Of a stretch of DNA of 64,000 nt, positions 25,379 to 34,300 are shown in pieces. Positions within the stretch are counted from its first letter, which is position 1. Every line of letters begins with the position of its first letter. A program made the translations under genes and the position numbers. Below the pieces are notes generated by a model. The model saw nothing but the letters and a program-made list of their open reading frames with translations. It was not told the DNA's origin and searched no databases. The stretch is from Anaerolineae bacterium (lineage in GTDB: Bacteria; Chloroflexota; Anaerolineae; Aggregatilineales; UBA2796), in contig JAHBVJ010000017.1 in NCBI GenBank assembly GCA_019637615.1, positions 1-64,000 on the forward strand, read 5' to 3'.

Positions 25379-26887
25379 TTAGACTCCTTGCACTTTGCTC
25401 TGCAAGACGGGCGGGGGATTGGGGAACAAGACCCCGATCAGATCAGGCCACAGCGTCCACAGCCCGACCCACAACGCGCCCAAGGCCGAGATCAGCGCGT
25501 ACAGGGTCATGAAGATGTGACCGTGCAGGTAGGAAAGCGCCACGATCAGGAAGCACAGCAGCGCCCACACGAGATCGGTCATCACGCCGATGTCGGCACG
25601 GACGCGATACTGCCCCTTGGGAACGGCGGAGCCACCCCACTTGGGCGTGCGCAGAAATTCGCCGCGCTGCCCGATGAAGGCTTTGAGCGTGGCGCGCATG
25701 GTGTTCATGGCTAACCCCGTGCTGACGATCTGGAACAGCAACACGGAGGGAATATGCTTCCAGTTGCGGTTGAGCAGAAGCTGCGAGACGACGAAGAAGA
25801 CCGTCGGCGCGAAGGTCAACGGGCCGAGTGAGCTGTAAATCTTGAAGGCCGACTCCGACTGCGGGAAGTGCTGGATCACCAGCAGCATAATCGGGTAAGT
25901 CAGCGCCAACAGCGCCATGATCGGATTGATCAGATAGCCGAGCAGGTGGATGGTGGCTTGCAGCTTGACGAAGCCGGTGTAATTGCTGCGCCAGACGGGG
26001 CCAAGCAACATCCGTGCGCTCTCGATGCTGCCCTGTGCCCAACGCGCTTGCTGACGTTTGAAGGCGGGCATGGTGGGCGGCAGTTCGGCGGGCGCGTTGA
26101 CATTCATCTGATAGAGGCCGCGCCAACCCTTCAGCCACGTGCGATAGCTTAGATCGAGGTCTTCGGTGAGCGTGGTGGCGCGCCAACCGCCCGCGTTGAT
26201 GATCGCGGCACGACGCCAGATGCCCGCCGTCCCGTTGAAGTTGAAAGCAAAGCCGCCGAAGCAGCGGGCTTGCTGTTCGATCCCGAAATGACCATCAATG
26301 GCGATGGCTTGAATTTCGGTCAGCCATGACTCGCGGCGGTTGAGGTGCTCCCAACGCGCTTGCACAAAGGCCGCAGCCGGATCGTTGACGATGGAGGGCA
26401 GCATCTCGCGCAGGAAGTTCGACTCCGGCACGAAATCCGCATCGAAAATGGCGATGTACTCCCCTTTGGCGAGTTCTAAACCATAGGCCAGCGCGCCCGC
26501 TTTGTAGCCAGTGCGGTCGGGGCGGCGGATGTGCTCGATGTTGATGCCCTGCGCCTTCCAACGGCGCACCGTATCCGCCACTAACTGCGCCGTATCGTCG
26601 GTGGAATCGTCCAAGACCTGAATTTCCATCTTATCGGCGGGCCAATCTAGCTTTGCCGCCGCGTCGATGATGCGCTGGCTGACGAAGCGTTCATTGTATA
26701 AAGGCAGTTGCACGGTGATCATGGGCAGTTCGGTCAGTTCCACACTGCGAGGGCGCTGCTTGCGCCGCCACCATGCGAGGATAGTCATGTAGTAGAGGTT
26801 GGCACTGTAGATGAATAGCAACATCAGCGCCGGAATATAGATGACGATCAGTAGTACCGTGACAATGCTAGATAGAATACCAGCCAT
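25379..26887 (-). CDS. processive family-2 glycosyltransferase (cellulose/glucomannan synthase-like)
   Basis: 502 residues. An N-terminal membrane helix (about 5-38) is followed by the GT-A domain with VLDDSTDDT at 91-99, FDADF with Asp149-Ala-Asp151, TEDLDLSYR at 241-249 and QQARWAQGS at 279-287, the D,D,D,QxxRW set of processive synthases. Four or more C-terminal helices form the export channel. It is predicted to polymerise a beta-linked glycan at the membrane. The product could be a mannan, glucan or exopolysaccharide. It is followed within 4 bp by the M50-like gene. The 280 bp upstream are AT-rich and hold no other feature I can support. Confidence 0.85.
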   Translation of the reverse strand: MAGILSSIVTVLLIVIYIPALMLLFIYSANLYYMTILAWWRRKQRPRSVELTELPMITVQLPLYNERFVSQRIIDAAAKLDWPADKMEIQVLDDSTDDTAQLVADTVRRWKAQGINIEHIRRPDRTGYKAGALAYGLELAKGEYIAIFDADFVPESNFLREMLPSIVNDPAAAFVQARWEHLNRRESWLTEIQAIAIDGHFGIEQQARCFGGFAFNFNGTAGIWRRAAIINAGGWRATTLTEDLDLSYRTWLKGWRGLYQMNVNAPAELPPTMPAFKRQQARWAQGSIESARMLLGPVWRSNYTGFVKLQATIHLLGYLINPIMALLALTYPIMLLVIQHFPQSESAFKIYSSLGPLTFAPTVFFVVSQLLLNRNWKHIPSVLLFQIVSTGLAMNTMRATLKAFIGQRGEFLRTPKWGGSAVPKGQYRVRADIGVMTDLVWALLCFLIVALSYLHGHIFMTLYALISALGALWVGLWTLWPDLIGVLFPNPPPVLQSKVQGV

Positions 26888-27128
26888 AGCTGTGTTTGAC
26901 CTTCACATTCAACGTGTAGCGAGAAATAAAACCAACCATCAATAACTCCACGCGAACATAACTTATGAAATTTATCACAAGTAAGGTACCAAATCTAGCC
27001 CTAATGAAAGGGGTTGTTTTTAGGTTATACCCTACATTGGTCGAATTGCCAGTAACCGACGATAATCTTTTAGGAGTAATTTAGAACAATTTGACTACTT
27101 TTAGCCGGGACGAGTCTGCATCTCGCCA

Positions 27129-27156
27129 TTGACCCTGCTGCTGAACTTGCTATAAT
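27129..27156 (+). promoter_or_regulatory. promoter of tRNA-Ser
   Basis: TTGACC (27129-27134), 16 bp spacer, TATAAT (27151-27156). The predicted start is about 5 nt before the mature tRNA. Confidence 0.75.
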
Positions 27157-27167
27157 GATTTCCCATT

Positions 27168-27257
27168 GGAGAGGTAGCATAGCCTGGCCTAATGCGCTCG
27201 CCTGGAAAGCGGGTACGGTCTAAACCGCCGTCATGGGTTCGAATCCCATCCTCTCCG
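27168..27257 (+). tRNA. tRNA-Ser (anticodon GGA)
   Basis: Acceptor stem GGAGAGG pairs with CCTCTCC at 27250-27256, with G as discriminator base. The anticodon loop CTGGAAA between CTCGC and GCGGG gives GGA. A long variable arm (TACGGTCTAAACCGCCGT region) is typical of class II serine tRNA, and the T-arm holds GGTTCGAATCC. The 3' CCA is not encoded. Confidence 0.95.
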
Positions 27258-27374
27258 CCTGATAAATTGTACTCCTACGGCAGGCGATCTCGTGCGTCTG
27301 CCGTTTTTATTTAACGCTTCTCTTTAACAATACGTACGATTGTCGATCTTGGCGTCAGCCAAATTGAGGATTGC

Positions 27375-28427
27375 ATGGCAACCCAACGTAGGAAACTTGC
27401 CGCCGACACAAGTGACTCGCCGTCCCTGATGCGGCGTGTGCTGTATTTTCTGGTCTTCGCGCTGGTGATCTTGGCGATCGTCGGGATCACGGCGTATGCG
27501 GTGTGGAACGACGTGAACGCGCAGTATAACGCACCGCGCCACGAAGCTAAGGCGGTCGCTGACGGCGTCTCGCTCGACCGCTTCGTCACCTTCGAGGAAG
27601 ATAATGTGTTCCCGATGGCGATGAGCGCCGCGCCGGATGGTGGCTTTTACCTGAGCCGCTTCGGAGATGGCACGCTGTACAAGGTGGATGCGGTGGGTGC
27701 GCTGACCAAATGGGCGTCTCCCGGCCCGGTGGGGGCGATGCAGCTTGCGCCGGATGGATCGCTCTACGCGATCCGCTACAGCGAGGCCAGCCATAACGCC
27801 GTCGGCAACCTGTACCATCTCATCGCAGACGGCAAGGTCGAGGCGATGCCCGCGTTACCTAGCGCGAGCGGGCTACCGCTATTCTCGCAGCTCGCCGTCG
27901 ATCCGGCTGGCAACGTGTACATCACCGATCCGACGGGCGGGCAGATCGTGGTTTACCGCGCGGGGGCGGCGACATCGGAAATCTTGTGGGCAGCAGCCAA
28001 CGTCAACAACAAACGTCCGCAAGTCGCTGGTCTGGCCTACGATCCGGTCGAGAAGGGACTGCTCGTCTCGGATGTGGATAACGGCTCGATCTACCGCGTG
28101 GGGCTGGATGGCAAAGGCGACTCGCTGCTGTACCGCCAAACGGGACTCGATGTGCGCGTGATCAGCGTGGACGCCGAGGGCAACATCTTCTTGCTGGCGT
28201 GGGAAGGCGACGGCGGCATTTTGTACCTGTACCGCAAGGATGGCACGCTGCAAAAGATCGCGGATCAGTTCCGCTCGCCTAGCGCGCTCGTGCTGCGCGA
28301 GGACAAAGCCTACGTGGTGAACTCGGACGCGCCGGGGATGCTGAAATCGAACGGGCTGCTGCAACCGCGATCCAAGCCGCCGTTCACCGTCGATGTGATC
28401 GATGTCAAGGCGGTGTTGGGCAAGTAA
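27375..28427 (+). CDS. membrane-anchored NHL/SMP-30-like beta-propeller protein
   Basis: 350 residues. A cytoplasmic N-terminus of about 20 residues is followed by one hydrophobic helix (VLYFLVFALVILAIVGITAY), then an external domain with repeated propeller blades: MSAAPDGGFYLSRFGDGTLY, AVDPAGNVYITDPTGGQIVV, AYDPVEKGLLVSDVDNGSIY and SVDAEGNIFLLAWEGDGGIL. The pattern is of NHL-type repeats, probably six blades. It may bind ligands or proteins outside the membrane; no catalytic residues can be named. A terminator follows. Confidence 0.75.
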   Translation: MATQRRKLAADTSDSPSLMRRVLYFLVFALVILAIVGITAYAVWNDVNAQYNAPRHEAKAVADGVSLDRFVTFEEDNVFPMAMSAAPDGGFYLSRFGDGTLYKVDAVGALTKWASPGPVGAMQLAPDGSLYAIRYSEASHNAVGNLYHLIADGKVEAMPALPSASGLPLFSQLAVDPAGNVYITDPTGGQIVVYRAGAATSEILWAAANVNNKRPQVAGLAYDPVEKGLLVSDVDNGSIYRVGLDGKGDSLLYRQTGLDVRVISVDAEGNIFLLAWEGDGGILYLYRKDGTLQKIADQFRSPSALVLREDKAYVVNSDAPGMLKSNGLLQPRSKPPFTVDVIDVKAVLGK

Positions 28428-28436
28428 CTCGACGTG

Positions 28437-28466
28437 AAGGGATGGGCGTGATCGCATCCCTTCATA
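28437..28466 (+). terminator. terminator after the beta-propeller gene
   Basis: AAGGGATG (28437-28444) pairs with CATCCCTT (28455-28462), followed by CATATTTT. Confidence 0.7.
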
Positions 28467-28684
28467 TTTTCCCTCTCGGCTGCTTCGTTTCTCCTCAACT
28501 GAATTCCCCCACCTGACCTAATGCCTAACCCACTAGCTGACTGAGGCACAGACCGGACAAATTCAGTACACTCTGTGCAGGTTTGATTTTACGATAAGCT
28601 ACCATCCGTCAGGGGAAGAGGCGGGGTGGCTTCGGCGGCATGAGGTTGACCTAGCGCTCTGCTCACAAGGAGGAAACACTTGAC

Positions 28685-29167
28685 ATGATCCAGTCTATCC
28701 GACGCAATGTCACATGGCGCGCGATCCCCGTCGCGGCGCTCGCAGCAGGTACGGTACATCTGCTCATCAACGTGATTTTCACCCCCCTGTTGTTACAAGT
28801 GAACCCACTCTTGATCCTGCGCTACATGGGATCGTTGGTGCTCGGTGAGGGCGTGCTGACGACGAACTCGGTGGTGCCGATCATCGTGGGCGTCATCGTG
28901 CATTACGCGCTGTCGCTGGTGTTCACGCTGGTGATCGCCATCGTCATCCACCGCTGGGGCTTGCTGGTGGGGATCGTCGGCGGGGCGATATTGGGGTTGG
29001 CCTTCTACGGCATCAACCTGTACACAATGACGCTGCTGTTCAGTTGGTTCTTCGCCATCAACAGCGCCGTCCTGTTGGTCAGTCATATCCTGTTTGGTGC
29101 CGTCGCGGGCGGCGTGTACGAAATGCTCGACCATTACGATATGCCGCTGCGGGAGGGAGTACAATGA
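28685..29167 (+). CDS. four-helix membrane protein, unknown
   Basis: 160 residues with four predicted membrane helices at about 12-38, 58-88, 92-115 and 120-145. An excellent ribosome binding site (AAGGAGG, 28668 region) precedes ATG 28685. The family is not recognised. Its last codons overlap the start of the M48 protease gene in an ATGA arrangement, so the two are translationally coupled and may act together at the membrane. Confidence 0.7.
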   Translation: MIQSIRRNVTWRAIPVAALAAGTVHLLINVIFTPLLLQVNPLLILRYMGSLVLGEGVLTTNSVVPIIVGVIVHYALSLVFTLVIAIVIHRWGLLVGIVGGAILGLAFYGINLYTMTLLFSWFFAINSAVLLVSHILFGAVAGGVYEMLDHYDMPLREGVQ

Positions 29168-29964
29168 TTCGACGTTCCAATTCGAGTGGTGGTCTGGGCA
29201 TCCGCCTGATCATCGGCCTCGTGATCGCCGTGATTTCGGTGCTGTCGTATCTCGGTTCGCAAACGTATAACCCCGTGGTGGGCGAAAATCAGCATTTGAG
29301 CTTGACGCCGGAGCAGGAGATCGCGCTGGGGTTGCAATCGGCACCGGAAATGGTGCAGGAATTCGGCGGGGTAGACCCTGACTCCAACGCGCAAGCCACC
29401 GTGGATGCCATCGGCGCGAAGCTGGTCAACAGCAGCAAAGCCAAAGATACGCCGTGGCAGTTCGAATTCACGGTGTTGGGCGATCCGGAGACGATCAACG
29501 CGTTTGCGCTGCCGGGTGGGCCGGTCTTCATCACCGAAGCGCTGCTCTCGCGTTTGCAGACCGAAGACCAGATCGCGGGGGTGCTCTCGCATGAGATCGT
29601 CCACGTCCTCGCGCGGCACAGCGCTCAGCAGATCGCCAAGAGCGACCTGACGAACGGCTTGCTCGGCGCGGTGAGCGTGGCGTCCGGCGATGCCAGCACG
29701 ACGCAGACCGCCGCGATGGTGGCGCAGTTGGTCAACATGAAGTACGGGCGCGACGACGAAACGCAAGCGGACACCATCGGGATTTGCCTGATGATCGACG
29801 CGCAGTACGATCCCAACGCGATGGTCGAGGTGATGCAGATTCTTGAGCAGGCCAGCGGGGGCAGCCAGCAGCCGGAATGGTTCAGCACGCACCCTAGCCC
29901 GCAAAACCGGATTCAGAACATCAAACAGGCCATCGCGGAAGCCTCTACCAAGTGCCCGCTGTAG
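29164..29964 (+). CDS. M48-family membrane-anchored metalloprotease
   Basis: 266 residues. An N-terminal helix (about 11-30) anchors the protein, and the catalytic domain lies outside. The zinc motif is HEIVH at 143-147 inside GVLSHEIVHVLARHS, and the third ligand is Glu in RDDETQADTIG near 197. SLTPEQEIALG and FALPGGPVFITEALLSRLQ are typical of M48C (BepA/LoiP-like). STHPSPQNRIQNIK ends the domain. It probably acts in quality control of exported proteins. Start and stop coupling with the preceding 4-TM gene is clear (4-bp overlap). It lies just before element B. Confidence 0.92.
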   Translation: MIRRSNSSGGLGIRLIIGLVIAVISVLSYLGSQTYNPVVGENQHLSLTPEQEIALGLQSAPEMVQEFGGVDPDSNAQATVDAIGAKLVNSSKAKDTPWQFEFTVLGDPETINAFALPGGPVFITEALLSRLQTEDQIAGVLSHEIVHVLARHSAQQIAKSDLTNGLLGAVSVASGDASTTQTAAMVAQLVNMKYGRDDETQADTIGICLMIDAQYDPNAMVEVMQILEQASGGSQQPEWFSTHPSPQNRIQNIKQAIAEASTKCPL

Positions 29965-30023
29965 GGTAAGGTGACGCGCGGCGGATTGGCCTCTGCGTCT
30001 TGAGCAGTTCCTCTCCATGTCTA

Positions 30024-30050
30024 GCCCCTTCGCCACGCTGGTGAAGGGGC
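30024..30050. terminator. hairpin downstream of the M48 gene
   Basis: GCCCCTTCGCC (30024-30034) pairs with GGTGAAGGGGC (30040-30050). No T-run follows, so it may be a weak or bidirectional terminator or an mRNA-stabilising stem. Confidence 0.4.
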
Positions 30051-30144
30051 GTAATGCATGATCCCATGTTTCGGCGCGGATGGCGTGATGGTCGCGGATT
30101 CGCGATTCGATGATCCCAAGAATGATCCCATGTGAGGGGAGAGG

Positions 30145-30200
30145 AAGTGCCAAGTCAAGAGCGGAGAGTGCTGAGTGCTTAGTCCTTAGTGCTGAGTCAA
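30145..30200. repeat. heptamer array, left end of element B
   Basis: AGTGCTGAGTGCTTAGTCCT-type units, the counterpart of 5438-5515 in element A. Confidence 0.75.
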
Positions 30201-30201
30201 G

Positions 30202-30771
30202 ACTTAATTCCCGACGTTGAAACGTCGGGCTTACCCTACGAAGTCCCTGCGGGACTATGCGCGGCGGATCGGCGGCGACGGGTAAGGGGGAAAGGGCTAA
30301 GTCAAGACATGATTCCCGACGGTGGGAGGGATGGCGCACGTTACGAAGCCCCTGCGGTGGATCGGCGGGATGAGGGCTAGGCGTCGGGGCGTCCATCAAG
30401 ACGTGATCGGCGCGGGATGAGGCGGGCGGCGTGTGCGGTTCCGCGCGATCGGTGGGATGGTAGTCCGGAAATGGCGGCGGGAAGAACATGATGGACGCAG
30501 GCAGCGGACAGGGTGCCACGTCAAATGGGTTAGGCGCGGTGACGGGAGCGACGGTAAGCGTGAGACTCACCTCTGGCTCTGCGTCCTCGTCATGCGGCGG
30601 CGCGATGGTGTCAGCAAGGGACACGATCACTTCTGCCGCAGCGACGGGTGGCGTGATGGGCTGCGCCGGTGCGGGAGGTTCAACCGATTCGAAAAAGATG
30701 CGATACGGCAGCATTTGGACGGGTAGGTCTTCGAATTCACCGATAGTGATGTCGTCAGGTGACCAAGGCAT
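30202..30771 (-). CDS. MPWSPD-family protein of element B, unknown function, end uncertain
   Basis: AAGGAGG stands 5 nt before ATG 30771 on the minus strand, one of the best ribosome binding sites in the window. The protein begins MPWSPD, then ITIGEFEDLPVQMLPYR, differing from element A by one residue over the first 24, and then a similar Phe, Glu and Pro-rich stretch (SVEPPAPAQPITPP, DEDAEPEVSL). The rest is Pro-rich and diverges strongly. No stop occurs before the heptamer array and the frame stays open into antisense of the M48 gene, so the end given is only the array boundary. Conservation of start site and first residues is evidence of translation; the function is unknown. Confidence 0.5.
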
Positions 30772-30786
30772 GGGAGCCTCCTTCAA

Positions 30787-30840
30787 GATAGTGCTAAGTG
30801 CTAAGTGCTTAGTGCTAAGTACAGAAGCAAGAGAGTGTTA
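30787..30840. repeat. heptamer array upstream of the MPWSPD start in element B
   Basis: AGTGCTAAGTGCTAAGTGCT-type units 16 bp from the start codon, as in element A. Confidence 0.75.
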
Positions 30841-30857
30841 AGGGCAAGGCGACGCCG

Positions 30858-31000
30858 CCCGACGTTAAAACGTCAGGCTTAGAGAACGAAGTCCACTAAA
30901 GGGACTCCGGAAGATGGGTTGGCGTGATCGGCGTATTCCTGCCTTATTTTTTGAAACACCATAAGCGTCAGGCTTAGGGAACGAAGTCCCTGTGGGACTC
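30858..31000. repeat. composite ~140-bp repeat, copy 2
   Basis: CCGACGTTAAAACGTCAGG hairpin, AGAGAACGAAGTCC, then GTTGGCGTGATCGGCGTATT, a T-run and GCGTCAGGCTTAGGGAACGA with the GTCCCTGTGGGAC hairpin. Same layout as 7594-7736 and 47206-47344. Confidence 0.8.
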
Positions 31001-31226
31001 ACCCTCCCTATAGCGGATGATGTTGTACTCAAGGCTGCTGCGAAGGCGCGCGTATGGGTTGAGTCAAGATGATGATGGTGCGATATGGGTCAGTCCTCGC
31101 TGCGTTGTCAGACGCGAATAGATGTGCGGACGGATGAACGATGAATCCAGACGACCAAGGCGATACGCTGAGGTCGTTTTTTGTTGTGAGGATAGGATAT
31201 AACGGATTTTCAGACTTGAACATCCT

Positions 31227-31264
31227 TACATTTGTAAGCGTACAAATGTAAGGGTACAAATGTA
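31227..31264. promoter_or_regulatory. three phased TACA-N2-TGTA boxes (element B)
   Basis: TACATTTGTA at 31227-31236, TACAAATGTA at 31241-31250 and 31255-31264 start exactly 14 bp apart, as in element A. Upstream on the plus strand, ACGACC and GGTCGT flank a 15-nt loop followed by TTTTTT (near 31150-31178), a terminator-like hairpin also present in element A (GAAAACGAC/GTCGTTTTC near 6473-6505). Confidence 0.6.
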
Positions 31265-31344
31265 AGGGGGTTGGCGCGTGAACTACTATCCGACGTTGAA
31301 ACGGCTGACTCACGTTACGAAGCCCCTAGCGGGACGACGGCGCG

Positions 31345-34300
31345 TTAGGGTGAGAATTGGGCGGGCAAGGACGCGACGATGTTGACGGTTTCGAGGCTGA
31401 CGGTGATCACTCGCCTGACGAGATCGACAATGTAGCGTTCGTCGTCATCGCGATTCGGATCGGAGGTGATGCCGCTGCGCTTGTCGGTGGTGACCTGATA
31501 CTGGTCGATCACCCAATCGAGCGCGGAACGGTTGCCGAGGCGGTAGTTGAAGACGGCAGGAGGAATATCGGCAAGGGTTAGCGAGTCGTTCACCACAAGT
31601 TGGGTTTTGTCTTTGGAGAGGCGCATTTTCTCGACGCGGTAGGAGAGGGGCAAGGTTTTAGATTCGATCCATTTTAGCGGGTAGGGCGTGATTGATTCGT
31701 AATTGAGGTGGAGATCGGCTAGTTTGCGTCCGGCGTCGGCAAAGGCAAAGAAGCCGGAGGAAGAAGCCCTCACCCCCGACCCCTCTCCCGCAGGCGAGGG
31801 GAGTGAAGCAGCAGATGGTTCTATTATGGTTGCATCAGAGCGAGGGGTAGCCCTCACCCCCGACCCCTCTCCCGCAGGCGAGGGGAGAAAAGAGACAAAA
31901 TTAGTGTCACGTTGATTGGTTTTGGGGGAGGGGAGGCGATTGCGATGGGTGGTGAGGATGGTTGTTAGGACGGTTTCGAGATTAGCAAAGACCTGATCAT
32001 TGGTGAAGCGCAAGACGTGATAGCCAAGTGATTCGAGTTCTTGTTGGCGGGTAGCGTCGGCGGCTTGCTGGTGATCATGGATCGCGCCGTCAAGTTCGAT
32101 GATCAGGCGGCTGTCGTGGCAGTAGAAATCCACGACGTAGTTCGTTTCGGGAATGGGGTGCTGGCGGCGGAATTTCATATTGCCGAGTTTTCGATCACGC
32201 ACGTGTTCCCAGAGCAGCGATTCGGCGTCGGTTAGCCGCTGGCGCAGTTCGCGCCCGATGGAGATCATGACTTTGGAGACGAGAATTTTAGGCTCAACCT
32301 CAGCCTGATCTAAATTCCCCTCGCCTGCGGGAGAGGGGCTAGGGGTGAGGGCTGTATCTACTAATGGTGGCGCAAAGGGAATGCGGGGTAGTTCTCGCTT
32401 GAGGTTATCTGCGAACTTGGTGCGGTATTCGGGATGGTGAAGGATGCCGTAGACGTAATAGAAAATGTCCCATTTGGTGATGGTAGGATCGGCGTAGTGC
32501 GTTTGGAATTGGGTAAGCGCCCAATCGGTGATGTTTTCGCGGCGGGAGGGAGAAGAAGAAGCCCTCACCCCCTGCCCCTCTCCCGCAGGCGAGGGGAGAT
32601 CGCCCACACTGTCGTAGGTATAGAATGGAAAGCACTGCGAACCACCTTGTGGTAACTGATCAACAATACAGTTCGCTATTAGCGGAAACATCGGCCATTC
32701 AGTCCCAACTTTTATCCAAATTACACGATTTTCCTGTTCAGTAACAAGAGAAGGGAAAATTTTTGGGAACTGATATGTATCTTCGTTAAAAGTTCGTTCA
32801 AAAAAGTAGGAACGCTTATTGAACGGACGGTATAAGGCAACACGTACGGAAGTTTCGTGATAGTCTGCGTATTTGCCGCGTAAAACAGATTTTTTCGTAT
32901 AGCGTATCCATTTATGCACTTTTTCATCGACTTGCAAAACATTTTCAAGGTTTTGGGGCTTTCCTTTGCGCTGCCATCGATCAAGTTCGGAGTTGTAATT
33001 CTCAACGATTCTCTCAACTCGTTCAATAAGAGATGTGCGATCATAGTCATAAATATAAGCATCTGCGTTTGTCTTCACGCCATTTGAATACGTTTTGAAA
33101 ATAGCTGTTGTAACTGAAGAAGTAGATTGTTTTGCAGATTTACTGCCAATAGGTAGAAAGTCGGCAAACTCACTGGCATTTTTGGGAACTAGCCAAGTAT
33201 GTTGGATGTTGGGTATCAGGGATTCCCAACCAACACCCTTGATTGATTGCTTCTCCGCCAACAGGTTAAGTTTTTCTTCTTTGCGCCAATCTTCTGGAGT
33301 ACGATAGTAGTATATTTGGCTATCAACATTCTCAGTGAGACGAACAGCAACTGTAATTCCGACCCCCACTTGAATTCCAAAAACGTTGTGTGTAGTACCA
33401 CTCAATTTCGGATTTTGCCGGACATTGCCATGTAAATCAATGTGATAAATTCGCGTGAAATCTTGCATCAAATGTTTACGCATGCCATCAAAAGCAAGCT
33501 GATCCACGAAGCTATTGTTCGTAACCATACAAACAATGCCATCGCGTCCTTGTAGTCGATCCGCCGACCACCTAAAAAATTTTACATAGGGATCGTAGAG
33601 TTGTTTCTGTAATGTGGCATTCGAGTCTTTGGAGTAAGTCTCGGAAATTCGCTTATCGATGACCTCATATTTGCGGTTCTTGTTGTTGTCGTTCTCGTTC
33701 ACTTGCCCGACGTTGTAGGGAGGATTGCCGATAATGACGGTGATCGGCGCTTTTTTCTGGCGTTCGACGCGGGCGGTGTTCTGCTCGGTCATAAACGAGA
33801 ATCGCATCTGTGCGCCTTCTGCTAGATCGAGCGTGTCCACGAAGCACAAGCCCTCGAACGGCTCATAGGTGCCCGTTAGCTCGTAATAGGCGTGCTCGAT
33901 GTTCAGCGCGGCGATATAGTACGGCAGCAGCATGATCTCGTTGGCAAACAAGCGCTCCTTGTACATCGTCTCTAAATGCTGTTTCGGCACGCGCCGCAGC
34001 AAATTCACGATGAAGTTGCCCGTTCCCGTCGCTGGATCAAGAATCACTACGCCGTCATCACCAAGCGACTTGCCGAACTCGGTTTGCAACACCTCCGCCA
34101 CACTGGCGCACATGAAATCGACAATCGGCTGCGGTGTGTAGACGATGCCGTGCGTATCCGCGATCTTGATCGAGTAGCCCTGAAAGAAGCGCTCATAGAC
34201 CGTGTTGAGCAACCCTTGTTTCTGCGTGAAATCGAGGCCGTGTCCGGCTTGCTCGATGGCTTGATAGAAGCTATCCAACGAGCGCAGATATTCATCACGG

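Larger units (their letters stand above)
30145..31270. mobile_element. element B: second copy of the repeat-bounded element
   Basis: In the minus direction it has the same order as element A: three TACA boxes (31227-31264), about 180 bp of related sequence, heptamer array, MPWSPD start, Pro-rich frame and a second heptamer array. It differs by an added composite repeat (30858-31000) and smaller CCGACG hairpins (30205-30256 and near 30320). It lies between the M48 and R-M genes. No transposase is present, and no target duplication could be read. Confidence 0.55.
31756..32367 (-). mobile_element. in-frame DUF559 cassette bounded by inverted palindromic repeats
   Basis: Residues 901-1104 of the R-M enzyme separate PRIPFAP from GFFAFADAGRKLADLHL, which are adjacent in relatives as I know them. 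The 5' repeat (32312-32350) is in the opposite orientation to the two 3' repeats (31851-31886 and 31767-31801). The inner part starts MISIGRELRQRLTDAESLLW, the normal start of free-standing DUF559 proteins, at Met934. The insertion is 612 bp, a multiple of three. Confidence 0.65.

Noticed and set aside
29134..30786. 550-codon minus-strand frame from element B into the M48 gene
   Set aside because: The second half is antisense to the M48 protease; only the part within element B has a conserved start.
30205..31000. CRISPR array from repeated CCGACG hairpins
   Set aside because: Repeats are irregularly spaced, differ in orientation content and recur elsewhere singly; no cas genes are present.
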